Positions 1 through 11,367 of a stretch of 64,000 bases of DNA are shown here, one piece after another (position 1 is the first letter of the stretch; each line of letters begins with the position of its first letter). Source of the DNA: Spisula solida (lineage: Eukaryota > Mollusca > Bivalvia > Venerida > Mactridae). Where the stretch lies: contig OX365945.1 in assembly GCA_947247005.1 (NCBI GenBank), positions 37,750,551 through 37,814,550 of the forward strand, in the 5' to 3' direction. The notes beneath the pieces were generated by a model. That model ran no database searches and was not told the DNA's origin. It saw only the letters and a program-made list of their open reading frames with translations. Position numbers and translations under genes: made by a program.

Positions 1-474
1 TGTGACCTCAGTACCGCGAGGCTGTTTAGCCATACTGGCAAACCGGCTATCAGGGTCAACACATTTCCTTTTACTAGATTCAGAATTATTATCAGGGTCA
101 ACACATTTCCTTTTACTAGATTCAGAATTATTATCTTCAATTTCACCTTCCCCAAACTCATTTCCATCATAAGAATGGTCAACATAATCATCCAAGTGTT
201 CATCATACCCACACTCTTCAATGGATTTTACTCGGTCAAACAACTGGGAACACTTAGTATCAGTTTGTGCTTGCTGTTTTTTAATATCTTGTAAGCTCGA
301 CAATATAAGCGCAATGTCGCCCGCCGGACTTCTCGCCTTGTTCGACACTAATAAAGTTTTATTACTTTTGTTTTTAGAGATAGCCGATCGTACACTGTTA
401 TATCGTTTTCCTTGTTTCGAGCTACCAGCGATAGTTTTATATTTAGGCCCAGAGGCCTGGACTTCTTCCTCCAT
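1..474 (-). CDS. Partial ORF1-like protein, open at the left window edge
   Basis: An uninterrupted minus-strand frame of 158 codons starts at an ATG at 474-472 and runs off the window at base 1. The protein is hydrophilic: a basic serine-rich N-terminal part, a stretch containing SLQDIKKQQAQTD, then an acidic region (DEHLDDYVDHSYDGNEFGEG), then two copies of a 14-residue unit ending in KRKCVDPD, and finally DSRFASMAKQPRG at the edge. The basic/acidic layout and the SRFASMAK-type ending resemble ORF1 (gag-like) proteins of DIRS-superfamily retrotransposons, but this is from memory of the family and not a search. No transmembrane segment or signal peptide is visible. Alternatives are a host nuclear protein or an unrelated element ORF. 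The open frame is certain; the identity is tentative. Confidence 0.5.
   Translation of the reverse strand, partial: MEEEVQASGPKYKTIAGSSKQGKRYNSVRSAISKNKSNKTLLVSNKARSPAGDIALILSSLQDIKKQQAQTDTKCSQLFDRVKSIEECGYDEHLDDYVDHSYDGNEFGEGEIEDNNSESSKRKCVDPDNNSESSKRKCVDPDSRFASMAKQPRGTEVT
49..132. repeat. 42-bp in-frame tandem duplication
   Basis: Bases 49-90 are repeated exactly at 91-132. The unit is a multiple of three and lies inside the minus-strand open frame, so it duplicates 14 residues without breaking it. The lack of any difference between copies means the duplication is recent. Confidence 0.9.
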
Positions 475-1078
475 TTTCAACAAGTTTTAAAGAAACTCGC
501 GAAAACTGGTTACGCCGCTGAATCGCTCCACGTGCAAGATAAAAAATCAACAATTGTACTGAAATTCCGTCGCACAGAGAAACCCCAGGTATTAAAAGCA
601 CTGTGTTTTATAATATCGATGGCCAACAAGCGGCACTTCGATAAATCTATAAATTTAAATAATTTACGAAAGAAAAACGCACGATAAATTCTTCGTTAGC
701 TGACCGCCATAACGTTTTGCCACTGACTGCGCATGCGCGGGCCACATCTCATTTTGTTACGAACGAAAATATCGTTGTCGTATTAGATTTACTCAATGAA
801 TATGTCCCCGATTCTTCGTACTCTAGAAAACATTTTCTTTGAATAAAAATTGCCACAGTAGCATTGATACCCTTTCATGACAATTGCTACCGTTGTTTTA
901 CACATATTCTAACACGATCCGCGGTATAACCGTATAAACATAGTACAAACAAGAGCATGTTTTATTACCCCCATAAAACATATCTCTCAAATTGGCTGTT
1001 ACTATTTACGCCCCGTATCACGTGACATATTTATGAATGAATGAACGTAAACTTTATAGTAGAATTCTACGAGTCGCG
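475..1078. other. Non-coding stretch upstream of the left-edge frame
   Basis: Apart from the NRF1-like site, no gene or tRNA is visible. The piece around 960-985 reading TTATTACCCCCATAAAAC recurs at 10200-10217, which points to dispersed repeat sequence. Confidence 0.4.
728..738. promoter_or_regulatory. NRF1-like palindrome
   Basis: TGCGCATGCGC at 728-738 is a perfect match to the palindromic NRF1 motif. It lies about 255 bp upstream of the ATG of the minus-strand frame at 474, so it could be part of that frame's promoter. A single motif is weak evidence. Confidence 0.3.
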
Positions 1079-1371
1079 ATCAAAGGGATTCGACCCGATA
1101 AAACTATCTTTCACATCTATACTATGAATATCTAAGACAGGGATCTTACTTTATGACTGACCCTCATATACCCAACTCAACATTATGTCCAATATTTTAA
1201 ACAAGCCGAATACAATCATTTAATTTGTACTGCACACTTCAAGACAATATAATATTATACATAAAAAATACAACTTTTATCAATACACGTACACAATGTC
1301 GCCTGTGTCGAGAATAGAATGTTCACAAAATGCGTAAAACCCGGTTTGACGACATAACCCTGCACAGACAG
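1079..1371. repeat. Dispersed repeat, unsplit copy (about 293 bp)
   Basis: This block matches 11198-11367 followed by 16951-17071 at high identity. Here the two halves are continuous, there they are separated by 5.58 kb. It is not coding. It serves as the empty-site reference for the insertion at 11368-16950. Confidence 0.8.
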
Positions 1372-1439
1372 AACAACAAGAGCCACGTTCACATGGCCAA
1401 CCAAGCATAAATGTTTATACTAATGGGTGTTTAATCAAA

Positions 1440-1975
1440 CTTCAAAGGGAAATAATTTCAAAACTGGGCCATATAGAGTTATGGTTCTTGGTCATTGCAC
1501 TTCTCCTAGTTGCAATCTATTCACCAACCAAGTTTCAAGTCAATACCTCAAATAGTTATAGCCTTATAGAGTTATGCTCTGGATGAAATACTATAAAAAA
1601 TTAAACAAGAGGAGATAATTTAAAAACTGGGTATTCTAGAGTAATGGTTCTTGGTCACTGCACTTCTCCTAGTTGCCATCTATTCATATATTAAGTTTAA
1701 AGTCAATATTACAAATAGTATTAGAGTTATGCTCCGGAAAAAATCTATTAAAAGATTAAACAAGGGCAGATAATTTCAAAAGTGAACCATATAGAGTTAT
1801 GATTCTCTTTCGCTACACTTCTCGGAAGTTCTCCTAGTTGTCATCTATTCATATGTCAAGTTTCAAATCAATATCTTAAATAATTTTCAAGTTATGCCTG
1901 GACAAAATATCGGACAGAAGGACGGACGCATACAATTACTATTATCCCTTCGTCTTTTGCGGGGAATTATAATCA
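1440..1975. repeat. Tandem array of about 150-bp units, three diverged copies
   Basis: Three copies share the sequence AGAGTTATGGTTCTTGGTC, then a CACTTCTCCTAGTTG block, then a TATTCA...AAGTTTCAAGTCAATA block. The array ends with GGACAGAAGGACGGACGCAT and an AT-rich tail. A related but distinct array is at 61860-62815, where the end also reads GACGGACGGACAGACGGAC. The layout is that of a non-autonomous mollusc repeat with internal tandem units. Confidence 0.65.
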
Positions 1976-3276
1976 TGCATGCAAAACATTGAACGATAAT
2001 ATGAACTAAGGCGCGGCCTTTAACGGAGAAGTTTTATGAATATTAATTAATTTAGATTCTATGCATCTACTATGTATGTGCAGCTTACATAAAGAAACCA
2101 GGGATTTTTCTGTTCATTTTGGGAAGGATCCTTAGTCTCTACATTTTGGGAAAAATATTGGTGTATTCCTGATTATGGAAAAAAAGGAGGGTATAACTTT
2201 TTTGGGAAAACTGCATGATTTTAAAGACATTTTCAATCAGGAAGGGGCCTTTTCTAGGCCTCTGTTATATATTAATGCGAAAAAACCCTGAAAACATGTA
2301 TGCATATTAACTACATGTATTGAACGGTTAACAGGAATCAAAGCACTGAAAGCCCTGAGGTTGTTCGATTGAATGCCATTCTGATCACCTCGGCCTTTAT
2401 GCATTGCGCAATATTTACTGGAGACAAACGGAAATGTTCGATCTTTCATGATTAGAATGAATAAGAATGCATGCACAAGTACAAGTGAAACAGTTTTCTG
2501 AGGCCAGATAATTAACTAGAAATGCTTAGGATGTGTTTTTCTGCAGTTAGGATGCTGATCGAATTTATACCGGTCACCGGGTGCACGTTTAAATTCATTA
2601 GTCAGAATAATTAGCCAAATAATTCAGATACGTGTAACATCAGATACTACGGACAGGCGCATAAGCCTTGAAGTTGGTTCTTATGGTTAGGGGTCCTCAG
2701 GATTGTGAAATTTGGGACTTTAATGCCATTTTTGCCATATTATATTTCTGCTGTACAAATTAATGTTACTCATGTGCATACTTCCGTATTGCTGGCTACG
2801 CCACTGACTGATTAATCAAACCTAATAAACTATTATGTAACTGTTCATAAAGAGTAGTGCTCAATATTACAGATTTTCAACGTTTCGTAGAGTAACTAGA
2901 GAACTATTTTGCCGGTTTACATGCTTCCTTTGCATCGGCGAACGATATGCAAATTTGCAATTGCTGGCTGACCGGTTTACTTTCCTTAATGTGGCACTGT
3001 CCATTTGTGGCATAGAAAAGAAGTTTCAGGAAGTTAAAATGGGTTGCAATAGTTGATATGTATTAAAACTAGTTGTTCTTTGAACAACTTAAAACATTAT
3101 ATATATTGGTACAAATGTACCGGAAAGTGACCGTTTTTAGTCACAATATTTGTGACAAATACCGCGTGGAATATTATTGACATTTTGACACTGTGACTAT
3201 ACAACACTCAAACAATGGAATGAAACTAATACAATCTGTGGGAACGTTAATAATGTAACATGGTTTGAAAAGTATG
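1976..3276. other. No gene recognised
   Basis: AT-rich sequence with only short chance frames. I see no splice-bounded coding segment, RNA gene or clear repeat here. Confidence 0.4.
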
Positions 3277-3350
3277 TAGTTGGACCAGGGCTCAAACCCA
3301 GAATCATCTGCTTAGAAAAGGCGAATGCTAAACTGAGCCTGCTATCTGGA
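3277..3350 (-). repeat. tRNA-derived remnant
   Basis: Read on the minus strand there is a box A-like GGCTCAGTTTAGCATTCGCC followed about 25 bases later by a box B-like GGGTTTGAGCCC. The acceptor stem is not complementary, so it is not a working tRNA. The ATTCGCC region also occurs near 4010 (minus) and 47906 (plus), so this is a dispersed tRNA-derived (SINE-like) family. Confidence 0.5.
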
Positions 3351-3994
3351 CACAGCTTTCTTCCTTCAATATCAATAATTGAATTCTAAACTGGCAGGCA
3401 GGGAATTTCTAAACTTTTTGGGATTATAATTTCACCTTAATGAAGCTAGTAACAAATGATTTCAAACATTTATAATTATGGTTTTTATATTTGAAATTAC
3501 ACATGTATTGTACTTGTCTGTGAATACTTGTCTGTCTTAATCAGTCACTTGATTCAGTGGATACACCAGAGGCGTTGCGACTTGGGCGGCACCAAATGAA
3601 TGTAATTCAGTAACTATATGCCTATAAGGCATAACTATTTGGTAATAATGATACCAAAAAATGACAAACATACACGGACGATCCAAAAATTCATCCAACG
3701 GAGTACATATTGAAAGAACTGGAAATACTAATAGCCCCATTTACGCTCTGATTTCATAAAATTTCCTCATAAAAACGGAGGGGATACCCCTCCCCCGCCG
3801 CTCCAATATTCGGCAACCTGCGAAGAGCCTGTACACACCTAGTCCAAACCATGGGACCTAACTAGTAAAGACTGTTGGACCTATTATCACCTAACGTAAC
3901 GAAACGTTTAGATTAGAAACGTTTGGTCTCGGTTGGGACTACACACCTCAAGTTGGTTTGACTAGGCAAGATGCCATGTTGGCCATTGACAATT

Positions 3995-4040
3995 TGCTTA
4001 CAGAGCGAATACTGTATCGACTGAGCTATCAAGCCACTTG
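3995..4040 (-). repeat. tRNA-derived 5' half
   Basis: On the minus strand this reads as a D-arm (TAGCTCAGTCGATACAG) followed by TATTCGCTCTGTAAGCA, nearly the same as 47890-47927. The T-arm is missing. It is a truncated SINE-like head. Confidence 0.5.
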
Positions 4041-4096
4041 TTTAACATATTGGACGCATACAGTTTAAGTTAATATGTTTACACTACTGCGGGTCA

Positions 4097-4942
4097 GTTC
4101 AAAAAGGCAGTGGCTAGCCGTCCGGCACCGGACGACTAGACAGCGAAATTAGTCGTCCGGCATCGGACGACTAGCAAACGATACGTGCATTGGCTAGGTA
4201 ACTGTCATGCTATTTATATGCATTAGGCATCCAGAATTTCAGTATTTTCTTGTGATAAGTATCACGTATGTTTCTACCTTGTAATAAACTACGAATTCGG
4301 CAAGACATATGTTAGTGCATTTATCTGCATCCATTTTGTGACCGGCCATGTATCTCCGTATATTGTCCGCCATATTGGAAAACAAAGTATGCACGTTCAG
4401 GCCTAGACACTAACTATTTTGGCCACTTGTCCGACAGGGCAAAAACGCAAAAAAATAGGACAGTTACTGGTCCTCCAGAATTTTCACTGGTCCTTCTGAA
4501 TTTTCACTGGTCTCGGACCAGTGTTAGTGTCGAGCCCTGACGTTAATTTGCCGAGGTAACACATACAAAGCTAATGTGGCAATTAATTATTTTTTCATTC
4601 GCAGTTTTAATGGCACATATATACAAACCAATACAATTTACAGTAGTATTTTTTTTAAATACAATATACAATAGGGCCTACCATGATACGATTCATAAAC
4701 GGCGACATTGTTTTCACGCTATTATAACCAGTGGCATTCCAAACTGTCAATTACCTAACACAGCAATTTCATTTTTTCAGCATGAAGTGAAGTCATATAC
4801 TTTCCCCATCCTCATAATAATGTAATTGAAACACTCTATGCTCCATTAGATCTACTACTTCTAGCTCTATTTCTAATGCCGGACGACTAATTTCGCTGTC
4901 TAGTCGTCCGGTGCCGGACGGCTAGCCACTGCCGTTCAAAAA
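4097..4942. mobile_element. Miniature inverted-repeat element with 9-bp target duplication
   Basis: The element spans 4106-4933 (828 bp). It begins GGCAGTGGCTAGCCGTCCGG and ends with the reverse complement; the inverted repeat runs about 60 bp and itself contains small palindromes (CCGGCACCGG, CCGGCATCGG). Flanking it are exact copies of GTTCAAAAA at 4097-4105 and 4934-4942. A 9-bp duplication fits Mutator-like transposition better than hAT (8 bp), although the CAGTGG start recalls hAT ends. No transposase is encoded, so it would depend on an enzyme supplied from elsewhere. Confidence 0.8.
4398..4539. mobile_element. 142-bp inverted-repeat element nested inside the 828-bp element
   Basis: The ends CAGGCCTAGACACTAAC and GTTAGTGTCGAGCCCTG are inverted copies with two mismatches, and ACGTT occurs on both sides (4393-4397, 4540-4544). 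The interior repeats ATTTTCACTGGTC. It lies wholly within 4106-4933, so it inserted after that element existed. Confidence 0.6.
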
Positions 4943-5127
4943 AGCTACAACTGAATAAGACGGCAAGCTTGTCAAGCTAGCCACCTACACAAGTTTTTCC
5001 CTTAAATCCTATACACAGTACTACTATATTCTCAAAAAGATTGCTATCAAAAGCACAATACAGACATAACATTGTCAAAGAGTCATTTTGCATTTTTTTG
5101 GGATCGAATAGTTGCGGGTACGACATG

Positions 5128-5273
5128 TTATTCAGTTTTATTTGTACTTACGAAACCTCTGACGGTCACACACGGCATCGGGTGTTGATTTTATTGTAAG
5201 TTATTCAGTTTTATTTGTACTTACGAAACCTCTGACGGTCACACACGGCATCGGGTGTTGATTTTATTGTAAG
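5128..5273. repeat. 73-bp tandem duplication
   Basis: 5128-5200 and 5201-5273 are identical as far as I can read. The unit contains CTCTGACGGTCACACACGGC. Identity implies a very recent duplication. Confidence 0.9.
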
Positions 5274-5483
5274 TACGTTAATTGTGAGAGATAAAGACGA
5301 TTTTCCTTGCTTACCAAGTACTATAGTGCGGCCAAGATATGATGGCACAATAACATTGTGTAAACGTCACTGGTTGGACTAGTCCATATCAAAACGCGGG
5401 TAAGTAACTTAATCACGATCATCTAAGCGCTTGTTTAGTTATTTAAACTTATTTAATAAAGGATGGAGCTCCTTGTGTTAATT

Positions 5484-5550
5484 ATTTAGTCTAGTGGTAA
5501 CGTTTCTAATCTCAACACAGACGGTCCGGGTTCGAATCCCATTATAATCT
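5484..5550 (+). repeat. tRNA-like sequence, left side of the Tc1-like element
   Basis: It has a box A-like TAGTCTAGTGGTAACG and a box B-like GGGTTCGAATCCC, followed by a run of T residues resembling a Pol III terminator. Spacing between boxes is tRNA-like, but the acceptor stem is poor. Probably a tRNA-derived remnant. Confidence 0.45.
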
Positions 5551-5674
5551 TTTTTTTATTTTTTTCGCGATTTTTTTTCCCGCACACTTTTCACAAAACT
5601 GTATTTGTTTATTTGTGGATGTATTACATACAACCAGATTGAACCTGAGAAACTGCACATTATTAAATCGAAAT

Positions 5675-5962
5675 ATGGCTAAACGAATCATTTTAACGCA
5701 ACAAGGACGATACATTGTGTCTAATGTATTAGACGTCTGTACACGAGAGGCACCAATGGAACTGCCAGTGATTCCATTGTCCTGTCCAAGGAAACAAACT
5801 AACGCGATGACAGGGGTAACAGAAAGGACGGTTTCACGCATAAAGTAGAGGAAATTGCAAAGACGTAACAAAACCTCACTGAATTCTTTTGATGATGATG
5901 ATAATGACAGTGATTATGACGAGGTGGATGGTGATAGTGATGATGATTTTGCAGATTTCTAA
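5675..5962 (+). pseudogene. Transposase remnant: N-terminal helix-turn-helix joined to acidic C-terminal tail
   Basis: Starting at ATG 5675 the frame reads a basic N-terminus, a cysteine-containing middle, and TGVTERTVSRIK, typical of a helix-turn-helix recognition segment in transposases. A TAG at 5846-5848 interrupts it, but the same frame continues with RKLQRRNKTSLNS and an acidic run of mostly D/E/S to a stop at 5960-5962. An N-terminal DNA-binding part and an acidic tail with nothing between them suggest an internal deletion of the catalytic core. It sits centrally between the inverted repeats of the enclosing element. The exact transposase family is uncertain. Confidence 0.55.
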
Positions 5963-6224
5963 AAGGATTCTGTCACAAACACTGCCGATGAACAACATTA
6001 ATTCATATAATTTATATATACATGTATACGTACAGAATATTGATTTATAATTGATTGTTATAGATACATGAAATAAAATATTATATAATAAATAAACAGA
6101 ATAGAGAAAGTATACGAATGAAAAAATATATAACAAGATAATCAACGTATAACGGGATACACTAAGAAAACAAGTTTACTAGAACTGAAGAATACAAATC
6201 ATTACCGAAATAAAATGCAAAAAA

Positions 6225-6300
6225 GTGAGACTCGAACCAGTAACCTCCATCCATTATATTATTGTAATTCCAAAGCTTTACCAACTGAGCCAGCGAGACA
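6225..6300 (-). repeat. tRNA-like sequence, right side of the Tc1-like element
   Basis: On the minus strand GGCTCAGTTGGTAAAGC (box A-like) is followed by GGTTCGAGTCTC (box B-like) with about 35 bases between. It points toward the plus-strand tRNA-like sequence at 5484, so the two converge. Confidence 0.45.
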
Positions 6301-6468
6301 CATGTAAGATCGGCTCGTATATTTGCTCATATTGCGAAAACGTAATACGAAACAAGCGTTTATTGACCATGACTGTAAATAAGCATCCCTTTCTGTTGAA
6401 AATGAACACATCGGCTAATTAGCATATGTAAATGTTATTGTGCCATCATATCTTGGCCGCACTATAGC

Positions 6469-7690
6469 GTCGTGTAATCGGAAACAAATCTCCTATAAAA
6501 TTTCTTTTCTCGCAGGAACAAAACACTGCAAAATGGCGACAGTTTTTATCATGTATAAATGCCGGTCGGACCGTTCAGATTAGGAACGAAGATGATACTC
6601 ATACGCGCTATTTTTAATTAGACATACAGTTTATAGATAACTTGGATAACACAAATACTTGAAACGTTTTAAGAATATTGCATTGGTTTTTTTCATAATC
6701 ACTTTTTTCAATTTAAAAATCGCATTGAAAAACGAACTACTTTTTACGTACGTAGTACTTCGGGGAAAATTTTAACCGCCGTGGCTTCATACGCTTAGAA
6801 TCACTGCGCATTATAATTTTAATTTATTCATATTCTATTATTTATTTACCTTCTTTGAAATTGAACAACCTTGTTATGAGATTCAAATCATCAGCATAGT
6901 TAACTCATATGAGAAAATATATTTTGATCACACAAAAGGCACATATATGGAACTACTTTGTCTTTAATTGAATTTTCTGGACTACTTTCGCTCAGATATT
7001 AAGGACTCGCATTTCAGATTGACTTCTGTATTTGTTTGGGAAACCCAAACAAATAAAAACTATGGTTACTTGATACACCAGCTACCCACGCATTCAAAAA
7101 TATTTGGCTCGGAAAAGTCTGCACGTGCGTTCATTTCAAGATTTTTTCTAGACTTATCAGAAACAGTTAAACGTTATAGGGTATGTGTCGTTATGTATTT
7201 GAAGCTTGCATGACAAAATATTTGTCCAAAATATTTTTTAGTGAAATAGAACAGTAAAATGTTGAATGTACGTAATATTCGCTTTTTATAGCACATTAGA
7301 CGCGAATGTTCTCAGAAACTATGAGGAATTTGAAACAATAATAATTGTGAAAACGGAATTATAAGAGATCATCCTCGGCCATATCTCCGTTGCGTTTTCA
7401 TGCATTTTAATAAATATCTAGATCGCCTATTTTGAAGATATTTTATACCACTTTGCTAGTGAGTTGTTCCTTCTTTGTCTATATACAATATGGGCGTATG
7501 ACCAAACATGGGTATCTTTAACCTGGATTTTAAACAAATTAACTCAAAGTCAACGCTTAGGTGCAAATGGATCTTTACAGATATTATAATTACCCTTTAA
7601 ATGATATATATTTCGTTATTTTAAGATAAAATTAAGATCGCCTATTGTAAGGTTCTTTTTGACTAAAATTTGCTATTTTTGTAATTCTTA
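6469..7690. other. No gene recognised
   Basis: Very AT-rich. A short frame at 6968-7213 (81 codons, plus) has no motif I know and no splice context; I treat it as chance. Confidence 0.4.
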
Positions 7691-7803
7691 AAGTTGTTGT
7701 TGTTGTAGTAGCTTGACAGACGATCGCTCTAGATATCGCGTGTATATATCGGTTATCGCCTGTTTCATACTGTTACTGTTTTATAACAACAACAACAACA
7801 AGT
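7691..7803. repeat. Inverted trinucleotide microsatellites
   Basis: A GTT run near 7692-7706 and an AAC run near 7786-7801 face each other across about 80 bases and could pair as a hairpin. Confidence 0.6.
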
Positions 7804-9640
7804 AATAAACTTTATATGGTTGGGGTGTATCAATATGAGCAGTTGTATTTTTCACTTTGATATTATGTACAAAATTAAACAATTTTCTTAGCAAAAGGAA
7901 ATTACATACGTGTAGTAAACGAATGGAAATACTTGCATCAACCCAACAGATACTATAAATAATCATTTTTATGATTTAATAAGTAGAAAAATGATGAACG
8001 CCTAATGCGTGAATACAGAACCATAAAATTGGCCAAAAAAGGCATCATTCGTCAAAAATGAAAAACAAAATAATATGAATTATATCAATTAGGAAACAGT
8101 TAGTTAATATCCCAAATTTACTCTTTTATTGAAATTCCTCATAATTATTATAATTATTAAAGTGTGTATGACAAGAACCTACTAGCTAGTAATTTCTAAA
8201 AGAACAAAACCTAATTTTAATATTTGTTATAACGTGGCAACATCACACTTAAGAACTTCAAAAAATCTAACAATTGATAATTTTCAGATATTTATATATA
8301 ATTAAATTTTATACATGTATATTTAATTTCTTTTAAACACATAATCTTTATATTATAACTTTCACCCTTGTTACCCTGATAAAACAACATGATTGGATAT
8401 TCCCAACATGATTGAAAAATGGCCGACATGAACAATGTGATTAGTGCATTGTTTTTGCAATATTTTCCATATAAACTATCCAGATTGTTTATTTCAATAT
8501 TACATAATCAACATATGAAGAAAATGTACTATTTGCACTAAACAATTTGCACATAGGTAATATTTTTCACTATGTAAAGCCTTAAAGAATGTGTGGATTT
8601 TGCATTTGAGAATGAGTTTTGTACTTAAAAACGTTGTAAAACTCATTTATTTGACTCTATGTAATGAATATCATTTGGGAAGTATTGGCAGTTGTATAAA
8701 CTATGATTTGGACGTTTCAATTTTTTGAAAATCTTAGATAAATTAACGCTCACCAACAATATTTCAAACATGTATAGTATTTTTTGGATACTGACCGACG
8801 TGATTGTTAAATTTATTAGGATACTGGCCAACATGATTGTGGATAAAAGCCAACATTACCAATTTAAATCTTGCCAATGGGATTCTCAAGGTACATATAA
8901 TTGTACATTAAAGAAGTGTGCTCATGAATTGTGGTAGCAGGTTTATGAGCATACCCGATGTAAGGGATTTCACACCTTGTGTAAAGCACATGCTTTTAGG
9001 ACATTTAATAATCAAAGCACTAAGAGTGCTGTTGGGAGGCGATCTGGTTGCTGCTACTAAAGCTTAAACGACTTTACACGTTTAATGTTCGTTTTCTTAC
9101 TGCCGATCTTGTCTTGAATGTCTAAATAGGCATAATTATGTGACTATATAGGCATGTTGGGTATCTATATAATTGTAAAAAGGGCCATATTGAGGTATAT
9201 GTCATACGTGTATTGAATGCGTATATTAAAAGTGGCTTTAAAATAATACTACGCGCCTATTTATCAGATTCTACAGTACCGTCTTGTAATCACCTCCATC
9301 ACAGCGTTAGACATCTCTAGAAAGCGGCTAGTATAGCCAAACCATATGGTTGCATAACATGACGATATACGATTCATTGATAAAACCATCACGTGGCCCT
9401 GGTCTGAAGTTTCTAAAAATAGCTATACGGCTGGGACATTTGATGAACACGTCATTTTCATATTCTCCCCGGCTGAGTGATTATCTGCAAAAATATCGAT
9501 TCAACGAACAATTTCACAATAATTGTTGATCGTAGAATAAACAATTGTTGCTGATTGAATTAAATAAGTTTAAACATTTTAAGACACATTTGTTGCAGTA
9601 TTGGGAATGTTGACAGTTTCTGGAACTACTTGAATGCGGA
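7804..9640. other. No gene recognised
   Basis: AT-rich sequence. A phrase like CAACATGATTG recurs at about 8390, 8405 and 8830, suggesting a decayed tandem repeat. Nothing coding is visible. Confidence 0.4.
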
Positions 9641-9654
9641 TTCACATAGCAGCC

Positions 9655-10170
9655 TAAAGGCGGTCCAGGTTGCATTAAGAAATGGGCAATGGAAGTATAG
9701 AGAGGCTTACGCCTACCAAAAATGGGTACAAATGTTCACCACATCAAGACGATGTGCCATGCACAAAACCCAGGTCCCTAGCTTAAAGGTCAAGGTCACA
9801 CTTAGAGGTCAAAGGTTAAAAGGCTCAAATAGGCACGTGATTCGTGTCCGCTCTGTAATTTTGTCATCTCCTATTGGATATTTATAATATTTGTAACAAA
9901 TGTTCACCACATCAAGGTGATGTGCCATGTGCAAGACCCAGGTCCCTAACTCAAAGGTCAAGGTCACACTTAGAGATCAAAAGTTAAAATTCTCAAATAG
10001 GCATGTGATTCATGTCCGCTCTGTAACTATGTCATTTCGTATTGGATATTTATAACACTTGGTACAAATGTTCACCACATCGAAACGGCGTGTTATGCGC
10101 AAGACCTAGGTCCCTTGCTTTAAGGTAAAGGTCACACTTAGAGATCGAAGGTAAAAATTTCTTTTAAACA
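9655..10170. repeat. Tandem array of about 165-170 bp, three copies
   Basis: Copies starting near 9727, 9897 and 10062 each contain AAATGTTCACCACATC, a GTGCCATG-type block, CCCAGGTCCCTA and AAGGTCAAGGTCACACTTAG. The 23.6-23.9 kb centre of the first foldback element has a related style of sequence. Non-coding. Confidence 0.75.
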
Positions 10171-11197
10171 CAAAACAGTTTCAGCGACCAATGAAGGTTT
10201 ATTACCCCCATAAAACTGACACGCGCTAAACAAACACCGGATTAAACAATCCCTTGTATCGAATATGTAACGCGTGGCTACAGATGGTTGTTTTATTATC
10301 ATAAATCATCGATTTTAATCTCTTTATTTTGTATGTATATGTCATATAAGCATTGTATTATGCTTGATGCATAATAAATTTCCGTTATATATATTTATAT
10401 TACAATTAATCAGGTACTGGGGGTTAATTCCTGAAAAAAACAACTGAAACACAGTTTAAAATGACTAGTATTTCATCTTGCTAGAGTTAGATATTTTTTT
10501 ATTTTTTAGATTTATGCTATTTGCGCATTCTCACAAGTTACATGTATACATATAAATGAACGGGTTGATATGATATTTTAAGTGTGCATAAGTGGAATAT
10601 TTCCAAATTTCGATTTCTTAGCTCAGTCTCTTTGTGTTATTTGTGTAAATATTGATGCAATGTAATTCATGGGATGCTAAATCATGAGTGTTACTACGTT
10701 AAATGTCTCTTATAATTCAATAAAATATTTTGTATAATAATGGAGGAGAGATGATCATATGTATACGTATCATAAAGTTTATCAGCATAGAACTACATGT
10801 TATAGTCAAACACAAATTATGAACATGCATATAAACATAACAAGAGGGAAATGGAAATAAATTAATAGAGAAATAATTAATATCGACAGAATACTTTTAC
10901 ACTACACTATAAACACCGTTATTCATCTCTGTTATTTGTTATAAGCATTGTATTATGCGTTATGCAAAATTAACTTTCGAATTCGTGTTCGTTTTTATAA
11001 CGCCTGTCTGCACATAAACCTGTCAACATCAAACACCAATATACGTAATCGATAACCGACAAGGGAAGTAAAGCGTGACAAAAGACACACTGTAGCATTA
11101 GCGTCCCTTGATTATTGATTTTTCAATCGATACCCGCTTGAGGAGAATTCTTCAGTATGAATCGATTTTCTTACCTTGGTCAGTGTTTCAACCAAAG
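10171..11197. other. No gene recognised
   Basis: AT-rich dispersed sequence. The phrase ATAAGCATTGTATTATGC appears near 10345 and again near 10940, so part of this is a duplicated repeat. No coding signal. Confidence 0.4.
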
Positions 11198-11367
11198 GGA
11201 TTCGACCAGATAAAAATATCTTTCACGTCTATACTATGAATATCTAAGACAGGGATCTTAGTTTATGACTGGCCCTCATATACCCAACTCAACATTATGT
11301 CCAATATTTTAAACAAGCCGAATGCAATCATTTAATTGGCACTGCACACTTCAAGACATTATAATAT
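11198..11367. repeat. Dispersed repeat, left half of the split copy
   Basis: Matches 1079-1248 closely and stops abruptly at the insertion point. The last 7 bases, ATAATAT (11361-11367), recur at 16951-16957 where the repeat resumes. Confidence 0.8.

Larger units (their letters stand above)
5321..6468. mobile_element. Tc1/mariner-like non-autonomous element
   Basis: A 37-bp perfect inverted repeat containing AGTGCGGCCAAGATATGATG lies at 5321-5357 and 6432-6468. If the element proper begins at GTGCGGCC, it is flanked by TA on both sides, as for Tc1/mariner insertions. Inside are a short helix-turn-helix frame with an acidic tail (5675-5962) and two convergent tRNA-like sequences (5484-5550 plus, 6225-6300 minus). 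No DDE/DDD catalytic region is present, so it cannot mobilise itself. Confidence 0.65.

Noticed and set aside
5484..5550. Functional tRNA genes (also 6225-6300, 18762-18856, 38053-38120)
   Set aside because: Box A and B are recognisable but acceptor stems do not pair and some arms are missing. Treated as tRNA-derived remnants.
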